Shown: piece by piece, positions 8,939 through 17,976 of the stretch
Numbering within the stretch: the stretch's first letter is position 1
Layout of the letters: every line of letters starts with the position of its first letter
Assembly: GCA_030697175.1 (NCBI GenBank)
Contig: JAUYQR010000009.1
Location: forward strand, 62,001-126,000
DNA from: Paracoccaceae bacterium
GTDB taxonomy: Bacteria; Pseudomonadota; Alphaproteobacteria; Rhodobacterales; Rhodobacteraceae
Length of the DNA stretch: 64,000 nucleotides
Direction of reading: 5' to 3'
Notes under the pieces: model-generated
The model's database searches: none
Told to the model about the DNA's origin: nothing
Seen by the model: the letters and a program-made list of their open reading frames with translations, nothing else
Position numbers and translations under genes: made by a program

Positions 8939-9747
8939 TTCCCCAATTCCCGCCCGCGGTCGGCGGCGGCCCTGACGGCGCGGCGGAGGAGGGCGGGGAA
9001 GCCTGTCGCCTCGTCCATCAGCACGGCGAGGGCAGCCGCGGTGGTGCCGCCGGGGGAGGTGACGTTGATCCGCAGTTGCGCAGCCGTTTCGGGTGAGCGG
9101 TGCGCAAGCTCGCCGGCACCCGAGACGGTGGCGCGGGCAAGGCGCATGGCTGTTTCAGGGGGCAGGCCTTCGGCCACGCCGGCGGCGGCCATCGCTTCGA
9201 TCAGGTGAAAGACGTAGGCCGGACCGGAGCCTGAGACGGCGGTGACGGCGTCGATCTGGTGTTCGCCGTCAAGCTCGACCACCTCGCCCACGGCGGCCAT
9301 CAAGGCGCGGGTGAGGGCGAGGTTTTCGGGCGTGGTGTGGGGGTTGCCGCAGATCGCGGTGATGCCACGGCCGACCATCGCGGGGGTGTTCGGCATGGTG
9401 CGGACGATGGGGGTTCGCTGCCCGAGCGCCGCCTCGAAGCTGGCGATGGTGGTGCCGGCGGCGATGGAGATGAAGAGCGTCGTGCCGTTGCCAAGCGCCC
9501 GCAGCGCGGGCAGGGCCGCGCCCATCATCTGCGGCTTCACCGCAAGAAGGGCTACGGCCGGTGCGGCTGGAACGCCTTGGTTCAGATGCACGCCGGAGGA
9601 TTTGAGCCAGTCGGACGGGTTCGGTTCGATCACCCAGACCGACGCGGCAGGCACCCCCGCCGCAAGCCAGCCGGTCAGAAGGGCGCTGCCCATCTTGCCG
9701 CACCCAAGCAGCACCAGCCCATCACGGGCAACCACATCCAGACCCAT
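8935..9747 (-). CDS. proC: pyrroline-5-carboxylate reductase
   Basis: A 270-residue enzyme that reduces 1-pyrroline-5-carboxylate to L-proline with NAD(P)H, the last step of proline synthesis. It begins GLDVVARDGLVLLGCGKMGS with the dinucleotide-binding loop, has LLAVKPQMMG, RTMPNTPAMVGRGITA and the C-terminal dimer/active-site motif AVSGSGPAYVFHLIEAMA, ending with RINVTSPGGTTAAAL. The ATG at 9747 follows GGGGGATGGA; an ATG at 9759 is an alternative adding four residues. It lies 26 bases after the YbjN-like gene. Confidence 0.93.
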   Translation of the reverse strand: MGLDVVARDGLVLLGCGKMGSALLTGWLAAGVPAASVWVIEPNPSDWLKSSGVHLNQGVPAAPAVALLAVKPQMMGAALPALRALGNGTTLFISIAAGTTIASFEAALGQRTPIVRTMPNTPAMVGRGITAICGNPHTTPENLALTRALMAAVGEVVELDGEHQIDAVTAVSGSGPAYVFHLIEAMAAAGVAEGLPPETAMRLARATVSGAGELAHRSPETAAQLRINVTSPGGTTAAALAVLMDEATGFPALLRRAVRAAADRGRELGK

Positions 9748-9773
9748 TCCATCCCCCATCAAGCGGGGCGAGG

Positions 9774-10277
9774 TTAGGCGCGTCCGTAAGCCTCGGCAAT
9801 GGCGACTTTCATCGCTTGTGCCGGAGTTTCGTTGCCCCACGACACCATCTGGAACGCCGGGTAGAACCGTTCCGATGCCATGACGGCCGAGGCGATCAGC
9901 TTGTCGATCTGTTCCGGCCCGGCCATCTGCCCGCCCGAGAGGAGGAGACCGTAGCGCCAGACCATCAGTTTCTGTTCCGCCCACCAGGTGAAGGCGCCGG
10001 TCCAGACCATGTCGTTGCAGCGGTTGAGCACGTCATAAAGCCCGGCAATCTTGTCTTCCGGCGGCTCCATCTCGAAGGTGCAGATGAGGCGGAGGGTTTC
10101 GTCCTGCGCCGACCAGGCGAGGGTCAGGGAATAGGTGCGCCACTGGCCTTCGACCGCCATTGCGATCTGATCGTCGGTCACGCGGTCGAATTCCCAAGCG
10201 TGATGCTGGGCCAGGGTTTCGACGATGTCGATGGGATGCAGATCATCCATCGACCCCAGATCTTCGGAAAGCGACAT
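9774..10277 (-). CDS. YbjN domain protein
   Basis: A 167-residue cytosolic protein with the YbjN/type III secretion chaperone-like fold: a helical N-terminus (DDLHPIDIVETLAQHHAWEF), strands WRTYSLTLAWSAQDETLRLI, then AGLYDVLNRCNDMVWTGAF and WRYGLLL. It is the first gene of the unit that continues into proC, csaA-like and the hydroxyacid dehydrogenase. YbjN in E. coli is linked to stress and motility regulation, but the function of this homologue is unknown. Confidence 0.82.
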   Translation of the reverse strand: MSLSEDLGSMDDLHPIDIVETLAQHHAWEFDRVTDDQIAMAVEGQWRTYSLTLAWSAQDETLRLICTFEMEPPEDKIAGLYDVLNRCNDMVWTGAFTWWAEQKLMVWRYGLLLSGGQMAGPEQIDKLIASAVMASERFYPAFQMVSWGNETPAQAMKVAIAEAYGRA

Positions 10278-10711
10278 TGCCCGGCCTCATGATAAGGCTT
10301 CTCGCGGGCCGCGACCCACTAGAAGCTGGGTGTCTGGCAAGGTTCAGCGTTTGCCCGACGCTGACCTTACTAGATATGGTGTTGCCAAAGCGGAAGCCTG
10401 TAAAGCGTTTTCTGCCGAAATCTTCTGTGGAGAAGTCGAAATCCGAGGAAATGACTCACCGGAGTCAAGGACTTGGGTGATACAGCGCCGGTTCGGTCGG
10501 GCGTTCGCCCCAGGGTTGTGCCCCGACCCGTCAGGCGTGGAAAAAAAGCCCCCGTGCCAGGGCACGAGGGCATGTCGGGCGAAGCACCTTGCAGCCGTGG
10601 GGAAACGGCGTGGCGAGGCTGTGCGGCGGGGACAGGAGTGCCGCGTGGCCCGATGAAGGAAGGCTAGCGGGCGTTTGATTCAGTAGCATGACGCAGGCGC
10701 GTGACGATCCA
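10278..10711. other. 434-base intergenic region with one minus-strand terminator
   Basis: This gap lies between the YbjN-like gene (minus, starts at 10277) and the membrane protein gene (minus, stops at 10712). It should hold the ybjN promoter near 10280-10400 and, at 10541-10571, an intrinsic terminator for transcripts coming from trpS. Several open frames cross it on both strands but lack ribosome sites and coding-like codon use. The 140 bases between the 10712 stop and the terminator are unusually long for a 3' tail and could encode a 3'-derived small RNA; nothing recognisable is seen. Confidence 0.5.
10541..10571 (-). terminator. Rho-independent terminator of the trpS/membrane-protein transcript
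   Basis: On the minus strand GCCCTCGTGCC (10571-10561) pairs with GGCACGGGGGC (10558-10548) in a GC-rich stem whose apical turn is CT or, with one pair opened, CCTG. It is followed directly by seven T residues (10547-10541). This is a near-ideal intrinsic terminator, placed about 140 bases after the stop at 10712. Confidence 0.85.
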
Positions 10712-11773
10712 TTATCGGCGACGGTGGGCCGAACGCCGAAGCTGACGGAACATCAGGGTCTGGATCACATGCGCCGCCGCCGCGCCGAGGCCGGCAAGCA
10801 ACCCGACGAGGCCCGCGGTCAGTTCAATCGCCGTGTCCGAAAGGCGCACCGTGGCGCGGAAGAGCCGCGATTTGCCCAACACCTCGACCCGCGAAACGGT
10901 GCGGGGGCCAAGCGCTTCGGAGACGCGGGCGACGGCGCGGGCGTCGGCGGCATCGTCGATCAACGGCAGAAGATGCAGGGTCTGCGCGGTGCCGACCGCG
11001 TCTTGCGTCCGGCCAAGATCGGCAAAGGTCGAGGTGATCGGGGCCAGCGCATCGGTGCGCAGCAGCGCGGGCAGGTCCGATACGCCGCGCACGGCAGGGA
11101 TGTCGGCCCAGCGGACACCCTCGGTCAGGCTGGCCGTCATGCGGCTGCTGAGGCGCGGGGTCAGAAGCCGCATCCCCTTGGCAAGCCGCACGAGGGCGGT
11201 GCCGGCCTTTACCGTGCCGGAAGTGCCGCCGGAGGCCGCAATCAGCACGGTGGCCGACAGGCCGACGACCGAGAGGCCAAGGTCAAGGCGGTCGATCTCG
11301 GTTCCCGAGGCATAGTCGACGCCGGCCTTGGTGATGCCGCGCAGGTCTTCGACGGGGGTGAGCAGGATCGGGGCCTTGCACAGAAGCGCGGTTGACAGCG
11401 AGCAGGTGCCGATATCCCAGGCGCAGGAAAGGCAGGCGCCGGTCTGCGCGACGATGCCGGACTCTTCGTCCCACGCGATCTGGTAGGCGGCGGGCAGGGG
11501 CAGGTCGCGTTCGGCGTAAAGATCGGCCAGGGCTTGCAGGGCAACCCAGTTGCGCGGCTGTTCGGCAAGGCGGCGCGAGAGCAGGTCGGCCAGACGCTCG
11601 GGCGTGGCCTCGGCGGCGATCATCTGGTCGGTCAGCGCGACGATTTCATCGGCGGTGCGGTCGACGATGGGGGTGAGGGCGGGGTCTTGCAGGATGGTTT
11701 CGACGGACCGGTAACCAAGGCCCGCCGAACCGAGCAGGAGGAACAGGAGGACAAGGCGGTATGCCCCGCTCAT
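10712..11773 (-). CDS. hypothetical membrane protein downstream of trpS
   Basis: A 353-residue protein I do not recognise. It has an N-terminal hydrophobic segment ([17 protein letters not shown]) that could be a signal anchor, a TPR-like helical part ([20 protein letters not shown]), a cysteine cluster ([20 protein letters not shown]), a central hydrophobic segment ([19 protein letters not shown]) and a C-terminal one ([20 protein letters not shown]) followed by an arginine-rich end. Its ATG overlaps the trpS stop (ATGA, 11770-11773), so it is translationally coupled to trpS. The cysteines, if periplasmic, could form disulfides. Function unknown. Confidence 0.8.
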   Translation of the reverse strand: MSGAYRLVLLFLLLGSAGLGYRSVETILQDPALTPIVDRTADEIVALTDQMIAAEATPERLADLLSRRLAEQPRNWVALQALADLYAERDLPLPAAYQIAWDEESGIVAQTGACLSCAWDIGTCSLSTALLCKAPILLTPVEDLRGITKAGVDYASGTEIDRLDLGLSVVGLSATVLIAASGGTSGTVKAGTALVRLAKGMRLLTPRLSSRMTASLTEGVRWADIPAVRGVSDLPALLRTDALAPITSTFADLGRTQDAVGTAQTLHLLPLIDDAADARAVARVSEALGPRTVSRVEVLGKSRLFRATVRLSDTAIELTAGLVGLLAGLGAAAAHVIQTLMFRQLRRSAHRRR

Positions 11774-12828
11774 CTGCGCCGTGAGCGGATCATGCCCGTG
11801 ATGTCGTAGACCTGTTCGAGGATCGGGTCGGCAAGGGCTGCGGCGCGGTCGGCACCGTGGCCGAGGATGCGGTCGATCTCGCCGGGATCTTGCATCAGGC
11901 GGTTCATTTCGGTGGTGATGGGCGACAGCTTGGCCACCGCAAGGTCGGCCAGCGCCGGCTTGAAGGTGCCAAACTGCGCCCCGGCGAAATCGGTGACGAC
12001 CTGATCGACGGTATGACCGGCGAGGGCCGCGTAGATGTTGACAAGGTTGCGCGCCTCGGGCCGGTCCGTCAGCCCTTCGGCGGTATCCGGCAGCGGCAGG
12101 GGATCGGTCTTCGACTTGCGGATCTTGGTGGCGATGGTGTCGGCGTCATCGGTCAGGTTGATGCGGCTTTGGTCCGACGGATCGGATTTCGACATCTTCT
12201 TGGTGCCGTCCCGCAGCGACATCACACGGGTGGCGGCGCCTTCGATCAGGGGTTCCACCACCGGGAAGAAATCGACGCCGTAATCGTTGTTGAACTTGAT
12301 CGCGATGTCGCGGGTCAGTTCAAGGTGTTGTTTCTGGTCTTCACCCACCGGCACCATCGTGGCCTTGTAGGCCAGGATGTCGGCGGCCATCAGCGCGGGG
12401 TAGGCGAACAGGCCAAGCGAGGCCGCCTCGGCGTTCTTGCCGGCGGTCTTGTCCTTCCACTGGGTCATCCTGCTCATCCAGCCCATGCGGGCGATGCAGG
12501 AGAAGATCCAGCCAAGCTCGGCATGGGCCGAAACCTGGGACTGGTTGAAGAGGATGGAGCGCGCGGGGTCGATACCGGCGGCGATGAAGGCGGCGGCACC
12601 TTCGCGGGTTTGCTGGCGCAGTTTTGCGGGGTCTTGCCAGACGGTGATCGCGTGCATGTCGACCATGCAGTAGATCGTCTCGATCCCCTCGTCCTGCTTT
12701 TCGACAAAGCGCTTCAGCGCGCCGAGGTAGTTGCCGAGCGTCAGGCCACCGGACGGCTGGATGCCGGAGAAGATGCGGGGCTGGTAGGTCTTCGGCGTTT
12801 GGACCGCCGAAGCGCCGGGCATTGTCAT
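11770..12828 (-). CDS. trpS: tryptophanyl-tRNA synthetase
   Basis: A 352-residue class I aminoacyl-tRNA synthetase. [17 protein letters not shown] holds the HIGH-equivalent region and [10 protein letters not shown] is the KMSKS loop; [18 protein letters not shown] is also characteristic. It charges tRNA-Trp with tryptophan in the cytosol. The ATG at 12828 with GGAG upstream gives the usual length; further upstream codons would extend it with an atypical sequence. It leads a two-gene unit with the membrane protein below. Confidence 0.95.
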   Translation of the reverse strand: MTMPGASAVQTPKTYQPRIFSGIQPSGGLTLGNYLGALKRFVEKQDEGIETIYCMVDMHAITVWQDPAKLRQQTREGAAAFIAAGIDPARSILFNQSQVSAHAELGWIFSCIARMGWMSRMTQWKDKTAGKNAEAASLGLFAYPALMAADILAYKATMVPVGEDQKQHLELTRDIAIKFNNDYGVDFFPVVEPLIEGAATRVMSLRDGTKKMSKSDPSDQSRINLTDDADTIATKIRKSKTDPLPLPDTAEGLTDRPEARNLVNIYAALAGHTVDQVVTDFAGAQFGTFKPALADLAVAKLSPITTEMNRLMQDPGEIDRILGHGADRAAALADPILEQVYDITGMIRSRRR

Positions 12829-12911
12829 TGGGAAGGCTCCATCTGGATAATGTCGTGCATCCCGCGTAATCGAAGGGGCCACACCCGTCAATTGCCCGCA
12901 CCGGAGAGCCG

Positions 12912-13601
12912 ATGGACCAAGATCACAACGCCCCGCCCCTGAACCCCCTGCCGGTGATCGTCTGGATCATGGTGCTGCCACTGGTCGCGATGGAGGTGGT
13001 GCTGAGCCTTGCGGACCGCGGCATCGTCGGCGGGCCGATGGCGGTGGGGTGGCGGTTGCAGGCGGTGGAGCGGTTCGGGTTCTTTCCCGACCTGCTGCGC
13101 TACATGGTTGAAACGGGGGCCTGGTCGGCCGAAGGGGTGATGCGGCTGGTCAGTTTTCCGCTGGTCCATGTCAGCTTTACCCACGCGCTGTTTGCCATCG
13201 TGATCCTGCTGGCACTGGGCAAGATGGTGGGCGAGATCTTTCGCTGGTGGGCGGTGCTGGCGGTGGTGCTGGGCGCGGCGGCGGCGGGGGCGGTGGCTTA
13301 TACCTACCTTTTGCCGGGGGTGCGGGCGCAGCTGATCGGGGCCTATCCGGCGGTATACGGGTTGATCGGGGCGTTCACGTTTCTGATCTGGGTGCGGCTG
13401 GCGGGCACTGGCACCAGCCGTTACCGGGCCTTTTCGCTGATCGGGATGCTGCTTGGCGTGCAGCTTTTGTTCGGTGTGCTGTTCGGCACGTCTTGGGAAT
13501 GGGTGGCCGACCTTGCCGGTTTCACCACCGGGTTCCTGTTGTCTTTCGTCGTCAGCCCCGGCGGGCTTGGCCGGGTGGTCGCGATGATCCGTCAGCGGTG
13601 A
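12912..13601 (+). CDS. degenerate rhomboid family membrane protein
   Basis: A 229-residue protein with about six membrane segments and a rhomboid-like layout. The family active-site stretch GxSGxxYGLxGA appears as [13 protein letters not shown], so Ser is replaced (YP instead of SG). The catalytic His of the later helix (usually AHLGG) reads ADLAGFTTG, so His is Asp. The protein therefore probably lacks protease activity and may act like an iRhom, binding membrane helices. Its end overlaps murJ by ten bases tail to tail. It starts 83 bases from the divergent trpS. Confidence 0.8.
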   Translation: MDQDHNAPPLNPLPVIVWIMVLPLVAMEVVLSLADRGIVGGPMAVGWRLQAVERFGFFPDLLRYMVETGAWSAEGVMRLVSFPLVHVSFTHALFAIVILLALGKMVGEIFRWWAVLAVVLGAAAAGAVAYTYLLPGVRAQLIGAYPAVYGLIGAFTFLIWVRLAGTGTSRYRAFSLIGMLLGVQLLFGVLFGTSWEWVADLAGFTTGFLLSFVVSPGGLGRVVAMIRQR

Positions 13602-15136
13602 CGGCGCAGCGCCCTGAGATCTGAGGGCCGCAGCGCGCCCAAGGCAAGCGCGGCGAGGGCGTAGGTGGTGATGCCGCCAAGGATCAGCAGGGCCAGCCCG
13701 AGGATGCGGTAGGCCTTGAGGTCGAGCATCGGCTGCAAAAGCCCCCAGCCGATCCAGAGCGCGCCACCCATCACCGCCGAGGCGAGGCTGATGCGCCAGA
13801 GCCGCGACAGGAAGCGGGCGTCGAACCGCGTCTCGTCGCCCAAGCGCCGCGAGCCCCACCAAAGCTGGCCAACCATCACCCAGGCGGACAGCGTGGTGGC
13901 CCAAGCGGCGGCGGAAAAGCCGATCCACGGCATCAGGCCAAAGGCGAGGGCCGCGTTCAGGACCATCGACCATACCGCATAGCGGAACGGGCTGCGGGTA
14001 TCCTCGCGGGCGTAAAAGAGCGGCTGGAAGGCCTTTTGCAGCACAAAGGCAGGCAGGCCGAGGCCGTAGATCGCGAGGGCCAGCGCGGTGGCGGCGGTAT
14101 CGACGGCCCCGAAAGCGCCGCGCTGGTAAAGCACTTCGGTGATTGGAAACGCGATGATGACCAACGCCACGGCGGCGGGCAGGGTCAGCAGCAGGGCGAA
14201 TTCGGTGCCGCGATTGAACGCCTCGCGCCCACCGGCGGCGTCGCCGGCCTGCAGTCGGCGGGACAGTTCGGGCAAGAGGACGGTTCCGACGGCAATCGCC
14301 ACCACGCCGAGCGGCAGTTGGTAAAGCCGGTCGGCGTAGACCAGCCACGAGATCGCGCCTTCGGTGCCGGAGGCGACCTGGCGCGACACCAGAAGGTTGA
14401 TCTGCACCACGCCGCCAACCAGCAGCGCCGGCCCCATGTTCACCATCAGGCGGCGGAAATCGGGCGTCAGGCGCGGCAGGCGCAGGCGCGGGACAAAGCC
14501 GATCCGCCGCGCGGCATAAAGCGTCCAGCCAAGTTGGGCCACGCCGGTGATCGGGGTGGTCCAGGCAAGGGTGCGGCCCATGTCCCAACCCTGGTTGGCG
14601 GCCAGCAGCATGGCGAGGATGAACACCACGTTCATCAGGACCGGCACGGCCCCGGCTTCGGCAAAGTGGCCATGCGCGTTCAGGATGCCGGACAGAAGCG
14701 CGAAAAGCGAGATGAAGCCGATGTAGACGAAGGTTATGCGCCCGAAATCCACCGCCATGTCAAAGCGCCCGTCACCGACGAAGCCTGCGGCCATCGCCCA
14801 GACGAGGATCGGCATGGCGATGGTTCCGATGATGGTGAAGAGGATGAGAAAGGCGGCCAGCCCGGAAAACGCATTCTGCGCGAAGTCTTCGGCGCCCTCG
14901 CCCGCCTCCAGTTTTTTGGAATAGAGCGGCACGAAGGCCTGGTTGAACGCGCCTTCGGCGAAGAAGCGGCGAAACATGTTCGGCAAGGAAAACGCCACGT
15001 TGAACGCATCGGCAACAGGCCCCGCGCCAAGGTAGGCGGCCATCATCAGTTCGCGCACCAGACCCGCGCCGCGTGACACCAGCGTCCAGCCGCCCAGTGC
15101 CACGATGCTGCGGATCATCCCGCGCGAACTGCTCAT
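13592..15136 (-). CDS. murJ: lipid II flippase MurJ
   Basis: A 514-residue polytopic membrane protein with about 14 hydrophobic segments. The start GWTLVSRGAGLVRELMMAAYLG, SLPNMFRRFFAEGAFNQAFVP and the Arg-rich loops are diagnostic of MviN/MurJ. It flips lipid II across the inner membrane for peptidoglycan synthesis. Its ATG overlaps the glnD stop (ATGA at 15133-15136); the glnD-murJ pairing is common in alphaproteobacteria. The gene converges with the rhomboid-like gene. Confidence 0.95.
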   Translation of the reverse strand: MSSSRGMIRSIVALGGWTLVSRGAGLVRELMMAAYLGAGPVADAFNVAFSLPNMFRRFFAEGAFNQAFVPLYSKKLEAGEGAEDFAQNAFSGLAAFLILFTIIGTIAMPILVWAMAAGFVGDGRFDMAVDFGRITFVYIGFISLFALLSGILNAHGHFAEAGAVPVLMNVVFILAMLLAANQGWDMGRTLAWTTPITGVAQLGWTLYAARRIGFVPRLRLPRLTPDFRRLMVNMGPALLVGGVVQINLLVSRQVASGTEGAISWLVYADRLYQLPLGVVAIAVGTVLLPELSRRLQAGDAAGGREAFNRGTEFALLLTLPAAVALVIIAFPITEVLYQRGAFGAVDTAATALALAIYGLGLPAFVLQKAFQPLFYAREDTRSPFRYAVWSMVLNAALAFGLMPWIGFSAAAWATTLSAWVMVGQLWWGSRRLGDETRFDARFLSRLWRISLASAVMGGALWIGWGLLQPMLDLKAYRILGLALLILGGITTYALAALALGALRPSDLRALRRHR

Positions 15137-17976
15137 GCCCTGGCCCTTTCGGCGCCTTCCGCGATGGCCTGCCGCAGCTTGCGGTCCAGTGCTTCCTGCT
15201 TTGACTTGGCGTGCAGTTTCAGGCCGAACATGTCCTTCACATAGAAGGTATCGACCACCTGCGCGCCATAGGTCGCGATCACGGCGGAGGCGATGTAGAT
15301 GTTGTTGTTGGCCAGCGTGCGCGTCAGATCGAACAAAAGGCCCGGACGGTCGCGGGCATCGACCTCGATGATGGTGTAGATGTCGGAGCCTTCGTTGTCG
15401 AAGATGATGTGGGTCGGAAACCGGAACTCGCGGTCGCGCTTCTTCACCTTGTCGCGGTCTTTCAACGCCTCGCGGGCGACCACCTCGCCCTTCAGGGTCT
15501 TGTCGATCATGCCGCGCAGACGGGGCAGGCGGGCGACCTCATACGGTTTGCCTTCGATGTCCTGCACCCAGAACACGGCGGTCGCGTAGCCGTCTTTCGA
15601 GGTGTAGGTGCGCGCGTCGACCACGTTGGCGCCAACCAGCGCCAAGGCACCCGCCAGACGGGAAAAGATGCCGGGATGGTCGGCCAGGGCAAAGCAGGCG
15701 CGGGTGGCGTCACGGTCGGGGTCGGGGTGCAGGTCGATGCGGATCTCGTCATCGCCAATGCCGCGCAGCAGGGTGGCGAACACCTCGTGGGTGTCGGTCG
15801 ACAGGCCCTGCCAGTAAGGCGGGTAGTGGCGACCGGTTTCATGGTCGAGCGCGGCAGGCTCCCACTCCGAAAGACGGGCGCGCAGGGCAATCTTTGCCTC
15901 GCCCTTGCGGTTTTCGCGGTTGACGGTTTCAAGGCCGCCTTCCAGCGCGTCGGAGGTCTGCTTGTAAAGCTGGCGCAGCAGCATGGCTTTCCAGTTGTTC
16001 CAGGTGCCGGGACCAACGCCGCGAATGTCGCAGACCGTCAGGACGGTCAGAAGGTCCAGCCGCTTGCGGGTTTTCACCGCCTTGGCGAAATCGCGCACGG
16101 TGCGCGGATCGCCGATGTCACGCTTTTGCGCCATGTCGGACATGAGGAGGTGATAGCGCACCAGCCATTCGACGGTTTCGCTTTCCTCGGGATCAAGGCC
16201 CAGACGCGGGCAAATCCGCCGGGCAATCTGCGCCCCGATGATGGAGTGGTCTTCGGGCCGACCCTTGCCGATATCGTGCAGAAGAAGTGCCACGTAAAGC
16301 ACCCGGCGATTGACGCCGTCTTTCAGGATGCCCGAGGCGACCGGCAGTTCTTCGACCAGCTCGCCGCGTTCGATCTGCGCAAGGCAACTGATCGTCTGGA
16401 TGATGTGTTCGTCGACCGTGTAGTGGTGGTAAAGGTTGAACTGCATCATCGCGACGATGGCTTCGAATTCCGGGATGAAGGTGCCCAGAACGCCAAGCTC
16501 GTTCATCCGGCGCAAGGAGCGTTCGGGGTTGCCGTGTTTCAGCAGCAGGTCAAGGAAGATGCGCCGCGCCTCGGGGTCTTCGCGCATGTCATCGTCGATC
16601 AGGTCTAGGTTCGCCGCCAGAAGCCGCATGATGTTGGGGTGGAGGAGATAGCCGGTGCGCAGCGCCTCTTCGAACACGCGCAGGATGTTCAGCTTGTCGG
16701 CAAGGAATTCCTGCTGGTCGATCACGTCGATGCGGCCTTGCACCAGCTTGTAGCCGGGGCGGACCTTCTTGGTGCGCTTGAAGATGCCGAAGAGCGAGGC
16801 TTCGCGCTTGGCATGGCGGGCCTCAAGCTCGGTCAGGAAGATGCGGGTCAGTTCACCCACGCGCGTGGCGAGGCGGAAGTAGTCCTGCATGAAGTGTTCA
16901 ACCGCGCGGCGCCCGGCTGAATCACGGTAGCCCATCCGCGCTGCCACCTCGACCTGCAGATCGAAGGTCAGCACGTCAGTGGCGCGCCCGGTGATGTAGT
17001 GCAGATGGCACCGCGCGGCCCAGAGGAAGTTTTCGGCGCGGTTGAAGATTTCGTATTCGTCGCGGCTGAGCAGGCCCGCGCCGACCAGACCGTCCGAGGA
17101 CGGGACGCGGTGCAGGTACTTGCCGATCCAGTAGAGGGTCTGCAGATCGCGCAGGCCGCCCTTGCCCTCTTTCACGTTCGGCTCCAGCACATAGCGCTGC
17201 CCGCCTTGCCGTTTGTGACGTTCGGCCCGTTCGGCAAGCTTTGCCTCGATGAATTCCGGGCCGGTGTTGCGGAAGAGATCGGCCCAGAGCCGGTCGCCCA
17301 GTTCGACCGCGAGGGGGTGGTAGCCGGTGATGAAGCGATGCTCCAAGAGCGCGGTGCGGATGGTGATGTCGTCGCGGCCAAGGCGCAGGCAGTCTTTCAC
17401 CGTGCGGCTGGAATGGCCGACCTTCAGTTTCAGATCCCACAGGATGTAAAGCATGCTTTCGATCACGCTTTCGGCCCAGGGTGTGATCTTCCACGGCGTC
17501 AGGAACAGAAGGTCGACGTCGGAATGCGGCGCCATTTCGGCCCGGCCATAGCCGCCGACGCCCAGGACGGCGATCCGCTCGGCCTCGGTCGGGTTGGGGG
17601 TCGGGTGCAGCAGGCAGGCCACGTTCAGCGCAACCCGCACCAGCACATCGGTCAGCGCCGCCTGCGCGGTGATGAGGGCGCGCGCGTCGATGGGATGCGC
17701 CTTGAACACCGCTTCCAGATGGTCGTTGGCGGAGATCTTGGCAGCGGCAAGGTGCCGCACCGCCACCGCCCGGGCAGCGCGCGGGTCCTGAGCGCCCAGT
17801 TCTGCGGCGCCCATTTCTGCGGCGATTGCCGCGCTCAGGCCGCCTGCATCGACAAGCTGCGCCACGTCAAACCGTGAGGCGGGGTGCGGGACTGCAGCCG
17901 GGGGCGAGGTCGGGCGGGCGTCGAGCCGCGCGCCCTCAGAACCCGGCACCGGCGAAGCTGCGGGGGCTGGGATCAA
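15133..17976 (-). CDS. glnD: [protein-PII] uridylyltransferase/uridylyl-removing enzyme
   Basis: A 947-residue GlnD. The nucleotidyltransferase motif GGYGRAEMAPHSDVDLLF is near residue 140; the HD domain follows with LLLHDIGKGRPEDHS near residue 570; two ACT domains close the protein (CFALADHPGIFSRLAGAL and IIEVDARDRPGLLFDLTRTL). It uridylylates and deuridylylates PII proteins in response to glutamine, controlling nitrogen assimilation. The start given overlaps the upstream lipoprotein gene by 41 bases; the first 35 residues are proline/alanine-rich and not typical of the family, so the true start may be slightly downstream at a non-ATG codon. Confidence 0.93.
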   Translation of the reverse strand: MIPAPAASPVPGSEGARLDARPTSPPAAVPHPASRFDVAQLVDAGGLSAAIAAEMGAAELGAQDPRAARAVAVRHLAAAKISANDHLEAVFKAHPIDARALITAQAALTDVLVRVALNVACLLHPTPNPTEAERIAVLGVGGYGRAEMAPHSDVDLLFLTPWKITPWAESVIESMLYILWDLKLKVGHSSRTVKDCLRLGRDDITIRTALLEHRFITGYHPLAVELGDRLWADLFRNTGPEFIEAKLAERAERHKRQGGQRYVLEPNVKEGKGGLRDLQTLYWIGKYLHRVPSSDGLVGAGLLSRDEYEIFNRAENFLWAARCHLHYITGRATDVLTFDLQVEVAARMGYRDSAGRRAVEHFMQDYFRLATRVGELTRIFLTELEARHAKREASLFGIFKRTKKVRPGYKLVQGRIDVIDQQEFLADKLNILRVFEEALRTGYLLHPNIMRLLAANLDLIDDDMREDPEARRIFLDLLLKHGNPERSLRRMNELGVLGTFIPEFEAIVAMMQFNLYHHYTVDEHIIQTISCLAQIERGELVEELPVASGILKDGVNRRVLYVALLLHDIGKGRPEDHSIIGAQIARRICPRLGLDPEESETVEWLVRYHLLMSDMAQKRDIGDPRTVRDFAKAVKTRKRLDLLTVLTVCDIRGVGPGTWNNWKAMLLRQLYKQTSDALEGGLETVNRENRKGEAKIALRARLSEWEPAALDHETGRHYPPYWQGLSTDTHEVFATLLRGIGDDEIRIDLHPDPDRDATRACFALADHPGIFSRLAGALALVGANVVDARTYTSKDGYATAVFWVQDIEGKPYEVARLPRLRGMIDKTLKGEVVAREALKDRDKVKKRDREFRFPTHIIFDNEGSDIYTIIEVDARDRPGLLFDLTRTLANNNIYIASAVIATYGAQVVDTFYVKDMFGLKLHAKSKQEALDRKLRQAIAEGAERARA

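Noticed and set aside
10225-10667. Several 60-140 codon frames in the gap beside the YbjN-like gene
   Set aside because: No ribosome sites, overlap with the terminator stem, and frames on both strands typical of high-GC DNA.
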